Part shown: in pieces, positions 25,929 through 35,497 of the stretch
How the letters are laid out: every line of letters starts with the position of its first letter
Numbering within the stretch: position 1 is the stretch's first letter
NCBI GenBank assembly: GCA_949499105.1
Contig: CATEFX010000062.1
Span: forward strand, 23,822 to 87,821
Source: Formosa sp. Hel1_33_131
GTDB lineage: Bacteria; Bacteroidota; Bacteroidia; Flavobacteriales; Flavobacteriaceae
DNA length: 64,000 bases
Reading direction: 5' to 3'
Notes under the pieces: generated by a model
Seen by the model: the letters and a program-made list of their open reading frames with translations, nothing else
Databases searched by the model: none
What the model was told of the DNA's origin: nothing
Translations under genes and position numbers: made by a program

Positions 25929-25936
25929 CAAATTTA
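25929..25936 (-). promoter_or_regulatory. -7 box (TAAATTTG) for the aminotransferase-murB operon
   Basis: TAAATTTG on the minus strand lies 23 bases upstream of the start at 25905. Confidence 0.5.
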
Positions 25937-26024
25937 TCTTAAAGTTTGTACAAAATAAAGTGCTTTATCAATTTATTTAAAAAAATCAGTCGTATATTGT
26001 AATATAACCCAAATTGCCTACAAC

Positions 26025-27371
26025 ATGAGCCTATACAAATCCCATTGTATGCTTATTTTTATTTGTTTAAATTTAAGCGTATTTCCTCAACAAAATTTTG
26101 AACTTCAAAACGTAAAAAGCACTAAGATACATTTTCGATTAGTAAATAATCTTATTGTCCTCCCTGTAACAATTAATGGTGTCCCTTTGTCATTTTTATT
26201 AGATACGGGCGTTTCAAGACCAATTATCTTTAATTTTTTCAACTTAAAAGACCAGCTATCTATCCACCAAACAGAATTAAACCAAATTCAAGGCTTAGGA
26301 ACCAATGCGACGATTGAAGTTTTGCGATCCACCAATAATACAATTATAATTGGAGATGCGATACATAAAAGCCATGATTTGTTCGCAATTACCGACGCCT
26401 CCATTAACTTCGCTCCTAGTTTAGGGTTTGAAATTCATGGGATTATAGGATATGATGTTTTTAAAGATTTTGTGGTTGAAGTCAATTACAGTCAAAAGTT
26501 TATTAAACTTCATGATCCCAAGTTTTATACTCCAAAATTTTCAAATAAATGGCGGCAGTTACCCTTGAGGTTCTACAATAAAAAACCAATCATTGAAGCT
26601 GCTGTGTCCATAGAAGGTCAGGAAATCCCCGTGAATCTATTAATTGATACCGGAGGAAGTGATGCGATATGGCTGTTTGAAGATTCAACGCAATCAATCT
26701 CAATTCCAGAAAACTCCTTTGACGATTTTTTAGGCAAAGGTCTTAGTGGAGCCATTTTCGGGAAACGAGCGGAACTAGAGTCGTTTCGACTGTCAGATTT
26801 TAAGTTAAGAAATGTAAATGTTGCATTCCCAGAATCTTCATCGGTCCACAAAGAAAGGATATATACGTTACGAAATGGGAGTTTAATGGGGGAGGCCTTG
26901 CATCATTTCAACTGGGTTTTTAATTATAAGTCACAATGGGTCGCATTTAAGAAAAATAGCGACTTCAACGATCCTTTTAAGTATAATAAAAGTGGAATTG
27001 TGATGCAATATTCAGGGGTTCAATTGGTTAAAAAGACATCATGGGTCCCCGATAAGACGTCTGGCAACTCGTCTTCTCAAAGTTCAAAGACTATTAAATA
27101 CTCACCTTCCTACGGGATTGAAGTTGTCCCAGAATTAGTTATTTCAGAAATAAGACCATCTTCCCCAGCTGCGATTGCAGGCCTTAAAATTGACGATGTT
27201 GTGATTTCCATCAATTCTCAAAAATTAAGTTCATTGACACTACAAAAAGCGATTGAACAATTTTATGGGGCGGATGGGAAGCGCATCAAAATGATTATAG
27301 AACGCAACGGTGTTCTCATGAAATTTCAATTTAGACTCCAAGATTTATTACATAAAAAAAGCACCAATTAA
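26025..27371 (+). CDS. Secreted retropepsin-like aspartyl protease with C-terminal PDZ domain
   Basis: A 448-residue protein. An N-terminal signal (residues about 8-21, IFICLNLSVFPQQ) is followed by two tandem aspartyl protease lobes, each with a D-T-G active-site motif: LLDTGVS at residue 60 and LIDTGGSD at residue 208. Each lobe is followed by its flap region. The PDZ domain (residues about 370-440) reads SSPAAIAGLKIDDVVISINS. The two lobes could form a pepsin-like active site in one chain. Such proteins are common in Bacteroidota and probably act in the periplasm; substrates are unknown. The 3' end carries the stop codon inside a terminator hairpin. Confidence 0.88.
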   Translation: MSLYKSHCMLIFICLNLSVFPQQNFELQNVKSTKIHFRLVNNLIVLPVTINGVPLSFLLDTGVSRPIIFNFFNLKDQLSIHQTELNQIQGLGTNATIEVLRSTNNTIIIGDAIHKSHDLFAITDASINFAPSLGFEIHGIIGYDVFKDFVVEVNYSQKFIKLHDPKFYTPKFSNKWRQLPLRFYNKKPIIEAAVSIEGQEIPVNLLIDTGGSDAIWLFEDSTQSISIPENSFDDFLGKGLSGAIFGKRAELESFRLSDFKLRNVNVAFPESSSVHKERIYTLRNGSLMGEALHHFNWVFNYKSQWVAFKKNSDFNDPFKYNKSGIVMQYSGVQLVKKTSWVPDKTSGNSSSQSSKTIKYSPSYGIEVVPELVISEIRPSSPAAIAGLKIDDVVISINSQKLSSLTLQKAIEQFYGADGKRIKMIIERNGVLMKFQFRLQDLLHKKSTN

Positions 27372-27381
27372 GGTGCTTTAG
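27357..27381. terminator. Bidirectional terminator containing the stop codon of the protease gene
   Basis: AAAGCACC-AATTAA-GGTGCTTT. The TAA stop of the plus-strand gene lies in the loop. The T-run is longer for the minus strand (seven T), so it serves the DUF1573 gene best, with TTT only on the plus side. Confidence 0.75.
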
Positions 27382-27403
27382 TTTAGGAGTGAAGGTTTTG
27401 AGC

Positions 27404-27829
27404 TTATTGCTCTATAACACTTTTGTCTTTATCTCCAATGACACTAGACTTGCTAGAATCAATGACCGTTCCTTTGATTTTTAAAGCAACTGTAGGCGTA
27501 TCTGCATTAGAAGTAACGGTAATCGTTTTTCGAATTGGATTCACTCTTTTAGTATCGTACTTGACTTCAATCTCACCGTTTTCTCCAGGTAAAATAGGCG
27601 CTGTAGGTTTTTTAGGCACAGTACAACCACAACTTGATTTAACTGCAGAAACAATTAAGGGCGCATTCCCTGTGTTTTTAAATTTGAAGACACGTACGCC
27701 ATCGGATCCTTTTTCAATGGTTCCATAATCAATTGTTTCCGATTCAAATTCAATTTTAGCTATTTTGTCTTGTGCATATATCCCTAAATTAAAGAGGAAA
27801 ATTAATGCTAGTGTAAAAATCTTTTTCAT
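27404..27829 (-). CDS. Secreted DUF1573 protein
   Basis: A 141-residue protein with a signal peptide (residues 1-19, ending GIYAQ). One immunoglobulin-like beta-sandwich follows, with the DUF1573 signature FKFKNTGNAPLIVSAVKSSCGCTVP (the CGC cysteines near residue 67) and GENGEIEVKYD. It is exported to the periplasm or outer surface. Function in the family is not established; the Cys-Gly-Cys motif could bind a metal. A short acidic-basic tail follows the domain. Confidence 0.9.
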   Translation of the reverse strand: MKKIFTLALIFLFNLGIYAQDKIAKIEFESETIDYGTIEKGSDGVRVFKFKNTGNAPLIVSAVKSSCGCTVPKKPTAPILPGENGEIEVKYDTKRVNPIRKTITVTSNADTPTVALKIKGTVIDSSKSSVIGDKDKSVIEQ

Positions 27830-27931
27830 ATTGTGATGTTTGTTAATGTAAATTTAGTCACTTTTTATTCAAACTGCAAAAATGCACTCATATAAATTCA
27901 ATTATTAATTCTAAAGAAAATAAAATATAAG

Positions 27932-27939
27932 TACTTTTG
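27932..27939 (+). promoter_or_regulatory. -7 box (TACTTTTG) of valS
   Basis: TACTTTTG lies 30 bases before the valS ATG at 27970. The A-rich DNA upstream gives no clear -33 TTG. Confidence 0.5.
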
Positions 27940-27969
27940 TAAATTAACATTCAAAAACTATTCTAAAGT

Positions 27970-30600
27970 ATGTCAATTCCTTCCAAATATGATGCAGCAG
28001 CTGTTGAAAACAAGTGGTATGACTATTGGATGACCAATAAGTATTTTCATTCGACTCCCGATTCTAGAGAGCCCTATACGATTGTCATCCCACCACCAAA
28101 CGTCACCGGTATTTTACATATGGGTCATATGCTGAATAATACGATTCAAGATGTGTTAGTACGTCGGGCACGTTTGCAGGGAAAAAATGCCTGTTGGGTC
28201 CCTGGAACGGACCATGCTTCTATTGCGACAGAAGCCAAGGTTGTAGCCAAACTTAAAGAACAAGGGATTGATAAAAATGACCTTTCTCGAGAAGCGTTTA
28301 TGAAACACGCTTGGGATTGGACCGACGAATATGGCGGCGTTATTCTCGAGCAATTAAAAAAACTAGGGTGTTCTTGTGATTGGGATCGTACAAAATTCAC
28401 CATGGATGATGATATGAGTGAATCTGTGATTAAAGTCTTTATTGATTTATTTAATAAAGGAATGATTTACAGAGGGTTTAGAATGGTCAATTGGGATCCT
28501 CAAGCCCAAACAACCTTGTCTGACGAAGAAGTGATTTATGAAGAACGACAAGGGAATTTATATTATTTAAATTATAAGATTCAAGATAGTGATGAGGTCA
28601 TCACAATTGCAACCACACGCCCTGAAACCATTTTAGGAGATGCTGCAATATGTATCAATCCAAACGATGAACGTTATACACATCTAAAAGGAAAAAAAGC
28701 GATTGTACCCTTATGTGGTCGGGTGATTCCGATTATTGAAGATGAGTATGTCGATATTGAATTTGGAACAGGCTGTCTAAAAGTGACGCCAGCTCACGAT
28801 ATTAACGATAAGGCCCTTGGAGAAAAATACCAGCTAGAAGTCATCGATATTTTTAATGCCGATGCAACACTCAATAGTTTTGGACTCCATTATGAAGGAA
28901 AAGATCGATTTGTCGTTCGAAAAGAAATTGCTACAGAGTTAGAATCCAAAGGGTATCTCATTAAAACCGAACCACATGTTCATAAAGTTGGAACTTCGGA
29001 ACGTACAAAAGAAGTGATTGAACCTCGACTTTCTGATCAGTGGTTTTTAAAAATGGAAACGCTCGCAAAACCAGCAATCAAAGCAGTTTTAGAAGATCAA
29101 ACCATCAACTTATTTCCAAAAAAGTTTGAAAACACCTATCGCCACTGGATGGAAAATATTCGTGATTGGAATATTTCAAGACAATTATTTTGGGGTCAAC
29201 AGATACCAGCGTATTTTTATGGTGATGGTAAAGATGACTTTGTAGTCGCCGAATCTATTGAAAAAGCGTTAGAATTAGCAAAAGTCAAATCTGGAAACAC
29301 CCAATTAAGTATTCAAAATTTAAAACAAGATAAGGATGTTTTAGATACTTGGTTTTCGTCTTGGCTATGGCCTATGTCCGTGTTTGATGGGATCCGAAAT
29401 CCAGAAAATGAAGACATCAAGTATTACTATCCAACCAATGACTTAGTTACGGGGCCAGATATTTTATTTTTCTGGGTCGCGCGTATGATTGTTGCTGGCC
29501 ACGAATATAAAGATCAAAAGCCTTTTACCAATGTTTACTTTACGGGGCTTGTGCGTGATAAACAACGCCGTAAAATGAGCAAATCTTTGGGGAATTCTCC
29601 AGATGCTTTAAAACTTATCGAAAACTTTGGTGCCGATGGCGTTCGAGTGGGATTGTTATTGAGTTCTGCAGCGGGCAATGACCTGATGTTTGATGAAGCA
29701 TTATGTCAACAAGGAAAAGCATTTGGAAATAAAATATGGAATGCTTTCCGACTCATTGAAGGGTGGGAGGTTGCAGACATTGCTCAGCCAGCACATGCAA
29801 GCACAGCCATTGAGTGGTATCAAGCTAAATTTCAAAAAACATTAGTAGAAATTGAAGATCATTTTAGTAAGTATCGATTAAGTGATGCGTTGATGACGAC
29901 TTATAAGTTAATTTGGGATGATTTCTGCTCTTGGTTGTTAGAGATGGTCAAGCCAGCTTATGAAGCACCCATTGACAAAAAAACTTACGCGGCTGTTGTT
30001 GAAATATTAGAATCAAATCTAAAAATATTACACCCTTTTATGCCATTTCTTACGGAGGAAATTTGGCAGTTTTTAACCAAAAGGACGCCTGAACAAGCCC
30101 TAATTGTTGCGTCCTGGCCAGAAATCATGCCTTATGATCCCATAATATTAGAAGGATTTGATTTTGCTTCAGATGTGGTTTCAGGAATCCGTACCATTCG
30201 AAAAGAAAAAAATATTGCATTTAAAAACACCATTGAATTTTTGGTTTTAAATAAGGAATCCCAAACGAAAGATTTTGATGCGATTATTTCAAAATTAGGT
30301 AATATATCTAAGCTGACTTATACCAATGAAACGGTAGAAAATGCATTATCTTTTAGAGTGAAATCGAATGAATATTTTATTCCAGCGAATGACACGATCG
30401 ATGTGGACGCTGAAATTTTAAAATTAGAAGACGAGCTTAAGTACACCGAAGGGTTTTTGAAGTCGGTTCAAAAGAAGTTGTCTAATGAGCGTTTTGTTTC
30501 GGGAGCTCCTGAGCAAGTGGTGGCAAGTGAAAAGAAAAAAGAAGCGGATGCTATTGCTAAAATTGACACACTTAATGCAAGTCTTAAAAACTTAAAATAA
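27970..30600 (+). CDS. valS: Valyl-tRNA synthetase
   Basis: Charges tRNA-Val. The protein has 876 residues, a normal ValRS length. The class I signature is PPPNVTGILHMGHM (HIGH variant) near residue 40 and KMSKS is in RRKMSKSLGNSPD near residue 535. The editing CP1 domain lies between, with TIATTRPETILGD near residue 215. The C-terminal coiled-coil arm typical of ValRS is present (DAEILKLEDELKYTEGFLK to the end). It is a single gene, convergent with the ACBP gene two bases away. Confidence 0.98.
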   Translation: MSIPSKYDAAAVENKWYDYWMTNKYFHSTPDSREPYTIVIPPPNVTGILHMGHMLNNTIQDVLVRRARLQGKNACWVPGTDHASIATEAKVVAKLKEQGIDKNDLSREAFMKHAWDWTDEYGGVILEQLKKLGCSCDWDRTKFTMDDDMSESVIKVFIDLFNKGMIYRGFRMVNWDPQAQTTLSDEEVIYEERQGNLYYLNYKIQDSDEVITIATTRPETILGDAAICINPNDERYTHLKGKKAIVPLCGRVIPIIEDEYVDIEFGTGCLKVTPAHDINDKALGEKYQLEVIDIFNADATLNSFGLHYEGKDRFVVRKEIATELESKGYLIKTEPHVHKVGTSERTKEVIEPRLSDQWFLKMETLAKPAIKAVLEDQTINLFPKKFENTYRHWMENIRDWNISRQLFWGQQIPAYFYGDGKDDFVVAESIEKALELAKVKSGNTQLSIQNLKQDKDVLDTWFSSWLWPMSVFDGIRNPENEDIKYYYPTNDLVTGPDILFFWVARMIVAGHEYKDQKPFTNVYFTGLVRDKQRRKMSKSLGNSPDALKLIENFGADGVRVGLLLSSAAGNDLMFDEALCQQGKAFGNKIWNAFRLIEGWEVADIAQPAHASTAIEWYQAKFQKTLVEIEDHFSKYRLSDALMTTYKLIWDDFCSWLLEMVKPAYEAPIDKKTYAAVVEILESNLKILHPFMPFLTEEIWQFLTKRTPEQALIVASWPEIMPYDPIILEGFDFASDVVSGIRTIRKEKNIAFKNTIEFLVLNKESQTKDFDAIISKLGNISKLTYTNETVENALSFRVKSNEYFIPANDTIDVDAEILKLEDELKYTEGFLKSVQKKLSNERFVSGAPEQVVASEKKKEADAIAKIDTLNASLKNLK

Positions 30601-30602
30601 GC

Positions 30603-30869
30603 TTATTTCCTGTATAACAAGTAGTTGTTTGCTAGGTCGATGTAGCGTTGTTTTGCTTGGTCTTGGGTAAGGTCCTCAACCTGAAAGAGTGCATTGGTTT
30701 TAAATGCATTTATGATGGCCTTGCTACTACTTGGTCGATTGTAGTCGTTTGTAGATTTTTTGTAGTAAGCATAGAGTTTTAAGAGGGTGTCAGCAGGAAA
30801 TGGCTGGTCATGACTGTTGATGCTATCAACAGCTTCTCTAAATTCTATTTCTAAGGCCTCTGAATTCAT
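30603..30869 (-). CDS. Acyl-CoA-binding protein
   Basis: An 88-residue four-helix ACBP. It binds long-chain acyl-CoA in the cytosol. The family pattern is visible: LLKLYAYYKKSTND (YxxYKQAT-like), YNRPSSSKAIINAFK and LTQDQAKQRYIDLANNYL. From the ATG at 30869 the start lies two bases after the psd stop; a longer reading upstream would overlap psd. It ends the rsfS-ftsH-LUD-cdsA-psd operon, in line with phospholipid metabolism. Confidence 0.85.
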   Translation of the reverse strand: MNSEALEIEFREAVDSINSHDQPFPADTLLKLYAYYKKSTNDYNRPSSSKAIINAFKTNALFQVEDLTQDQAKQRYIDLANNYLLYRK

Positions 30870-30870
30870 A

Positions 30871-31518
30871 CTATGCTTTGGCGATGATACACTCACCACC
30901 TTTCACTTTTTGATTTAGTTTGACTTTAATATTTGTATCCAAAGGTAAAAATAAATCAACTCTAGATCCAAATTTAATAAAACCAGCATCGGAACCTTGT
31001 TCAACTGTTTGACCTTCTTTAGCGTAATTTACGATACGTCGCGCTAATGCACCTGCAATTTGACGATACAATACTTTACCATAAGTTTGATTTTCTACAA
31101 CAATGGTAGTACGTTCGTTATCGGTACTCGCTTTTGGGTGCCAAGCAACCAAATATTTACCGGGGTGATATTTACTAAATAGTATAGATCCGCTGATTGG
31201 ATAGCGGGTTACATGGACATTGATAGGCGACATGAAAATACTAACTTGTAACCGTTTTTCTTTGAAGTATTCTGTTTCTTCAACTTCTTCAATCACCACG
31301 ACTTTTCCATCAACGGGAGCAATCACATGATGGTCGTTTTGATCGGTATTGCGTTTTGGGTTTCGGAAAAATTGTAGGATCAATAGGAGTATCCCCAATA
31401 AGCTAATTTGAATCGCTTTTACGAGCCAGGGTATCTGGATAGTACCAGTTAATAGAAATATAGCGACTACAATGACGAGTGCTATAAAAATTATTTTTTG
31501 ACCTTCTTTATGAAACAT
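30871..31518 (-). CDS. psd: Phosphatidylserine decarboxylase proenzyme (short, type II-like)
   Basis: Makes phosphatidylethanolamine from phosphatidylserine. The protein has 215 residues. An N-terminal hydrophobic region (residues 8-48) holds two membrane stretches. The chain is self-cleaved at the Gly-Ser of FIKFGSRVDLFLP near residue 185, giving the pyruvoyl cofactor on the new Ser. VHVTRYPISGSI and YHPGKYLVAWHPKAS are family motifs. The 5' end overlaps cdsA by 11 bases, so the two are translated together. Confidence 0.93.
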   Translation of the reverse strand: MFHKEGQKIIFIALVIVVAIFLLTGTIQIPWLVKAIQISLLGILLLILQFFRNPKRNTDQNDHHVIAPVDGKVVVIEEVEETEYFKEKRLQVSIFMSPINVHVTRYPISGSILFSKYHPGKYLVAWHPKASTDNERTTIVVENQTYGKVLYRQIAGALARRIVNYAKEGQTVEQGSDAGFIKFGSRVDLFLPLDTNIKVKLNQKVKGGECIIAKA

Positions 31519-32329
31519 AATTTAATATTCTTAAAAATAAATAGATAAATGGCGCTGCAAATATAACACTATCTAAACGATCTAACAGGCCTCCATGCCC
31601 AGGCATTATTTTTCCGCTATCTTTTACAGAAGCCTGCCGTTTGTATTTAGATTCTACTAAGTCGCCTAAAGTTCCAAAAACCCCTACAATCACACTGATA
31701 ATTAGCCAACTAGTAAAGCTTAATGAATCTGTGTAATTTGCTATAACATAACTTCCCAAGGCGGCAAAAAAGACACCACCTAAAAAACCTTCGACTGTTT
31801 TTTTAGGAGAAATGCTTTCAAATAGTTTCTGTTTCCCAAAATTCTTCCCAACGATGTATGCAAAAGTATCATTAATCCAAATTAAAATGAATATGAACAT
31901 AATGATTTCAGGGCTATAGTTTCCGAAATTCAGTGCGATTAATAGTAAAAACACAAAACCACTACTCACATAAAAGGTGGTATTGATAAACTGATTTGAT
32001 AGTAAAGCAGGGAGGCTTTTTGAAGAAAATAAATCTCGAATTAAAAATAAATTTACAAACAGGCAAATCACTAATAATATTTGTGATATGTCAGACAGAC
32101 TTTCTTGGGGTATAAATAGCTGGCCCCAAAATGCTACTGCTAAAAACATGATCATAAAAATAATGTAGGAAGCCCTGTTTCTTTGACGAATTAATTTATT
32201 GAATTCTCCCAAACAAATAAATCCAAATATGAAAAATATAGCAATACAAGAATATTTAAATTGGAGTGAACCAATTAAAATAACGGCAAATAATAGTCCT
32301 GATAAAGCTCTTGTGGTTAGTTCTTTCAA
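31508..32329 (-). CDS. cdsA: Phosphatidate cytidylyltransferase
   Basis: Makes CDP-diacylglycerol, the precursor of all phospholipids, in the inner membrane. The protein has 273 residues and about eight membrane helices. The CDP-diglyceride synthase signature lies near residue 240: SKYKRQASVKDSGKIMPGHG followed by GLLDRLDS. INDTFAYIVGKNFGK near residue 155 is the other conserved region. It lies nine bases after the LUD gene and overlaps psd. Confidence 0.95.
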   Translation of the reverse strand: MKELTTRALSGLLFAVILIGSLQFKYSCIAIFFIFGFICLGEFNKLIRQRNRASYIIFMIMFLAVAFWGQLFIPQESLSDISQILLVICLFVNLFLIRDLFSSKSLPALLSNQFINTTFYVSSGFVFLLLIALNFGNYSPEIIMFIFILIWINDTFAYIVGKNFGKQKLFESISPKKTVEGFLGGVFFAALGSYVIANYTDSLSFTSWLIISVIVGVFGTLGDLVESKYKRQASVKDSGKIMPGHGGLLDRLDSVIFAAPFIYLFLRILNYVS

Positions 32330-32337
32330 TAGTTATA

Positions 32338-32946
32338 TTATAAATCTTCCAATAATAGCAAATATAGGTTTTTTGAGCTACTTCCATAACTTAGGAAATC
32401 ATTGTTCTCATTTGCTTTAAAATGTTTGATAGTAGTGATGTTGGAGGGGATTTTTGTTTTGCTCTTTGATTTTATACTCTGTAGGCCTTCGCTGATAGTT
32501 GTTACAAATTGACTTGTTGTCGCAAAGACCACGAAATTTTCAGGTAATTCTATTAATTTCTTTTCAGCAATTTGATTGGACGATATAAGTATCGATCCGT
32601 CACTAGCAATAAGAGATTCACAGGTGGTAAATAGGAAGTCAGCATCTTCCATTTTTTGTGTTGAATTGAATTTAAAACGTTTAAACTTATCTTTTAATTG
32701 TTTGTTGTGTACGACTGTGTTATTGTGATTCCAATTATTTTCTTCAATAATATCATGAAGATAATTCTGAACTTCGTTGAAAGTTTCGGCATACAAAAAC
32801 TTGCCGCCATTTTTATTGAATTTGACTGTGAAAGCTTCGTCTATCGGTAAATTATCAGCTTCTATGAACTGACTCTGATCATTGTTTTCAGGGCTGCTCT
32901 TTGAAGTATCAGGTTTTGAACCAAATATTTTACGAAATACACTCAT
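32338..32946 (-). CDS. LUD (LutC-type) domain protein
   Basis: A 202-residue protein. The C-terminal two thirds match the LUD domain: DADFLFTTCESLIASDGSILISS near residue 105, then LPENFVVFATTSQFVTTISEGLQ. The N-terminal 25 residues are a Ser/Asp/Asn-rich linker. LUD proteins of the LutABC type take part in lactate oxidation, but this one stands alone between ftsH and cdsA, the arrangement I recall from other flavobacteria, so a lactate role cannot be assumed. No Fe-S cysteine motifs are present. Confidence 0.75.
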   Translation of the reverse strand: MSVFRKIFGSKPDTSKSSPENNDQSQFIEADNLPIDEAFTVKFNKNGGKFLYAETFNEVQNYLHDIIEENNWNHNNTVVHNKQLKDKFKRFKFNSTQKMEDADFLFTTCESLIASDGSILISSNQIAEKKLIELPENFVVFATTSQFVTTISEGLQSIKSKSKTKIPSNITTIKHFKANENNDFLSYGSSSKNLYLLLLEDL

Positions 32947-33026
32947 TTTGATTAGAGATATAAGGTTTTTTGCTTATACTCTTTCAAATATAAAAAATTA
33001 AGATATAATAAAAGTTGTTTTTGAAT

Positions 33027-35021
33027 TTATTCTTCCTCTTCTAATTCGTTCTTTACAACTTCCTCTTCTTTGATCTCCTCTTTTTTTATTGGAGTAGAAC
33101 TGACAGCTTCTTCTACGATAAATGGGCGTTTCCCAAAAATAGTTTCTAAATTGTCCTTAAAAATTACCTCTTTTTTCAACAGGACTTCTGCGAGTTCGGT
33201 TAATTTATCTTTGTTTTCTTCAAGCAGCTTTATCGCGCGATCATATTGAGTTTCAATGATTCTCGAAATCTCTTGATCAATTAATTCAGCAGTTCGTTCA
33301 CTGTAAGGCTTCGAAAATCCATAGTCATTTTCGCCCGAAGAATCATAATACGTTAAGTTTCCAATTTTATCACTTAAACCATAAACCGTCACCATGGCTC
33401 TTGCTTGCTTTGTGACTTTTTCTAAATCACTTAAAGCACCAGTAGATATTTTATCAAAAATGACTTTTTCAGCGGCTCTACCTCCTAAGGCAGCACACAT
33501 TTCATCTAGCATTTGTTCGGGTCTAACGATTAGTCGTTCTTCAGGAAGGTACCACGCAGCCCCTAAGGAACGTCCTCTAGGTACAATCGTTACTTTGACT
33601 AACGGCGCAGCATGTTCTAACATCCAACTTACAGTGGCATGACCAGCTTCGTGAAACGCAACAGCTCTTTTTTCACTTGGTGTGATGATTTTATTTTTCT
33701 TTTCGAGCCCACCAATAATTCGATCTACAGCATCCAAGAAATCTTGTTTCTCGACGGCCTTTTTATTGTTTCGAGCGGCAATAAGGGCTGCTTCATTACA
33801 AACATTGGCAATATCGGCTCCAGAAAACCCAGGTGTTTGTTTTGATAAAAAGTCGGTATCTAAGTCTTTTGCCTTTTTTAAAGGTTTTAGATGCACTTCA
33901 AAAATTTCCTTCCGTTCTCTAATATCCGGTAAATCAACATAAATTTGACGGTCGAATCGACCTGCACGCATGAGTGCTTTATCTAAAACATCGGCTCTGT
34001 TAGTTGCTGCCAAAACAATCACGTTAGTGTTGGTGCCAAATCCGTCCATTTCAGTTAATAACTGATTAAGCGTATTTTCTCTTTCATCATTCGATCCAGA
34101 CATGTTGTTTTTTCCTCTCGCACGACCAATCGCATCGATTTCATCTATAAAAATAATAGAAGGCGATTTTTCTTTTGCTTGTTTAAATAAGTCACGTACT
34201 CTAGAAGCACCAACACCAACAAACATTTCAACAAAATCAGATCCAGATAGAGAGAAAAATGGCGCTTTAGCTTCTCCTGCTACTGCTTTAGCTAATAAGG
34301 TTTTCCCAGTTCCTGGAGGGCCGACTAATAAGGCACCTTTGGGTATTTTGCCTCCTAAGGCCGTGTATTTGTCCGGGTGTTTAAGAAAGTCAACAATTTC
34401 TTGAATTTCTTCTTTGGCACCTTCTAAACCAGCTACATCCTGAAAGGTTGTTTTGGTTTCTAATTTTTCGTCAAATAATTTCGCTTTCGATTTTCCAATA
34501 TTAAAAATCTGTCCTCCTGGTCCGCCGCCACCGCCGCCAGACATACGTCGCATGATAAAAATCCATACACCGATGATTAAAATAAAAGGGATTAGAGAGG
34601 ATAAGATATCGCCCCACGCATTCGTTTCTGTTTTAAAATCCAGTTCGGTATCAAGATCGTCTTCTTGGATGGTGTCTTCTAACTGTTTTTGGAACAATTG
34701 AACATCTCCAAATTCAAATTGATAACTCGGTCCACCAGCTGCACTAGGGAATAGTTGTTCTTTTTGAGTTTTTTTGTGGATGTCTTTGTTGGAAGCTTTT
34801 GTAGTTAAATACACCAAAGCTTCTCGTTTATTGACGATTTCTACTTTTTTAACATCCCCATTTCTGAGGAATTTAAAAAACTGTGAAGGGGTCGTGGAGG
34901 CTCCTGAAGAATCTCCCAAACCGCCAGAAAACACATTAAAAGCAAGGAACAACACAATTGCAATTCCATAAATCCAATACGCATTAAACTTCGTGTTTTT
35001 AGGTTTTTTATCTTTAGACAT
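33027..35021 (-). CDS. ftsH: ATP-dependent zinc metalloprotease FtsH
   Basis: A membrane-anchored AAA+ protease for quality control and regulated proteolysis. The protein has 664 residues. Two membrane helices flank the periplasmic domain (residues about 13-33 and 143-160). The AAA domain has Walker A GPPGTGKT near residue 232 and Walker [12 protein letters not shown] near 292, then [23 protein letters not shown]. The zinc site is HEAGH near residue 455. The C-terminus is Glu-rich. In the operon it precedes genes for phospholipid synthesis. Confidence 0.97.
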   Translation of the reverse strand: MSKDKKPKNTKFNAYWIYGIAIVLFLAFNVFSGGLGDSSGASTTPSQFFKFLRNGDVKKVEIVNKREALVYLTTKASNKDIHKKTQKEQLFPSAAGGPSYQFEFGDVQLFQKQLEDTIQEDDLDTELDFKTETNAWGDILSSLIPFILIIGVWIFIMRRMSGGGGGGPGGQIFNIGKSKAKLFDEKLETKTTFQDVAGLEGAKEEIQEIVDFLKHPDKYTALGGKIPKGALLVGPPGTGKTLLAKAVAGEAKAPFFSLSGSDFVEMFVGVGASRVRDLFKQAKEKSPSIIFIDEIDAIGRARGKNNMSGSNDERENTLNQLLTEMDGFGTNTNVIVLAATNRADVLDKALMRAGRFDRQIYVDLPDIRERKEIFEVHLKPLKKAKDLDTDFLSKQTPGFSGADIANVCNEAALIAARNNKKAVEKQDFLDAVDRIIGGLEKKNKIITPSEKRAVAFHEAGHATVSWMLEHAAPLVKVTIVPRGRSLGAAWYLPEERLIVRPEQMLDEMCAALGGRAAEKVIFDKISTGALSDLEKVTKQARAMVTVYGLSDKIGNLTYYDSSGENDYGFSKPYSERTAELIDQEISRIIETQYDRAIKLLEENKDKLTELAEVLLKKEVIFKDNLETIFGKRPFIVEEAVSSTPIKKEEIKEEEVVKNELEEEE

Positions 35022-35031
35022 GAGTTTTTTT

Positions 35032-35403
35032 TTAGTAACTGGTTTCTATTTCGGTAATCTTCGCATCCCCCCAAAGGTTTTCGATATCGTAGTAGTCTCG
35101 AATGTGTTTTTGGAACACATGAACCACGACATTGACATAATCCATTAGCACCCATTCGGCGTTTCCACTACCTTCTATATGCCAGGGCTTATCTTTGGTG
35201 TTTTTACTAACTTTTTTTTGTATCGAACTAACAATCGCATTTACTTGGGTGTTTGAGGTTCCATCACAAATGATGAAATAGTCGCAAACGGTATTTTCGA
35301 TAGCTCTCAAATCTAAAATAGTGATATTTTGACCCTTAACATCTTCAATCCCACTGATTGCGAAAGTGATGAGTTCGTCGGAACTAGGTATTTTTTTTGT
35401 CAT
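35032..35403 (-). CDS. rsfS: Ribosomal silencing factor RsfS
   Basis: Binds ribosomal protein uL14 and blocks subunit joining under low nutrients. The protein has 123 residues, as usual. Motifs are VCDYFIICDGTSNTQV near residue 36, KPWHIEGSGNAEWVLMDYV near residue 75 and HVFQKHIRDYYDIENLW. It is the first gene of the operon, 10 bases before ftsH. Confidence 0.95.
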   Translation of the reverse strand: MTKKIPSSDELITFAISGIEDVKGQNITILDLRAIENTVCDYFIICDGTSNTQVNAIVSSIQKKVSKNTKDKPWHIEGSGNAEWVLMDYVNVVVHVFQKHIRDYYDIENLWGDAKITEIETSY

Positions 35404-35420
35404 GAAATGATTTTACTGTG

Positions 35421-35428
35421 CAAATTTA
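35421..35428 (-). promoter_or_regulatory. -7 box (TAAATTTG) of the rsfS-ftsH-cdsA-psd operon
   Basis: TAAATTTG on the minus strand ends 17 bases before the rsfS ATG. It is the only promoter box I see for the six-gene run. Confidence 0.5.
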
Positions 35429-35497
35429 TTACTTTTTTGGCTCTAAACCCCTTATATTGTCTTAATAATATTATAATTTAGAGGCTCAAAACGAACT

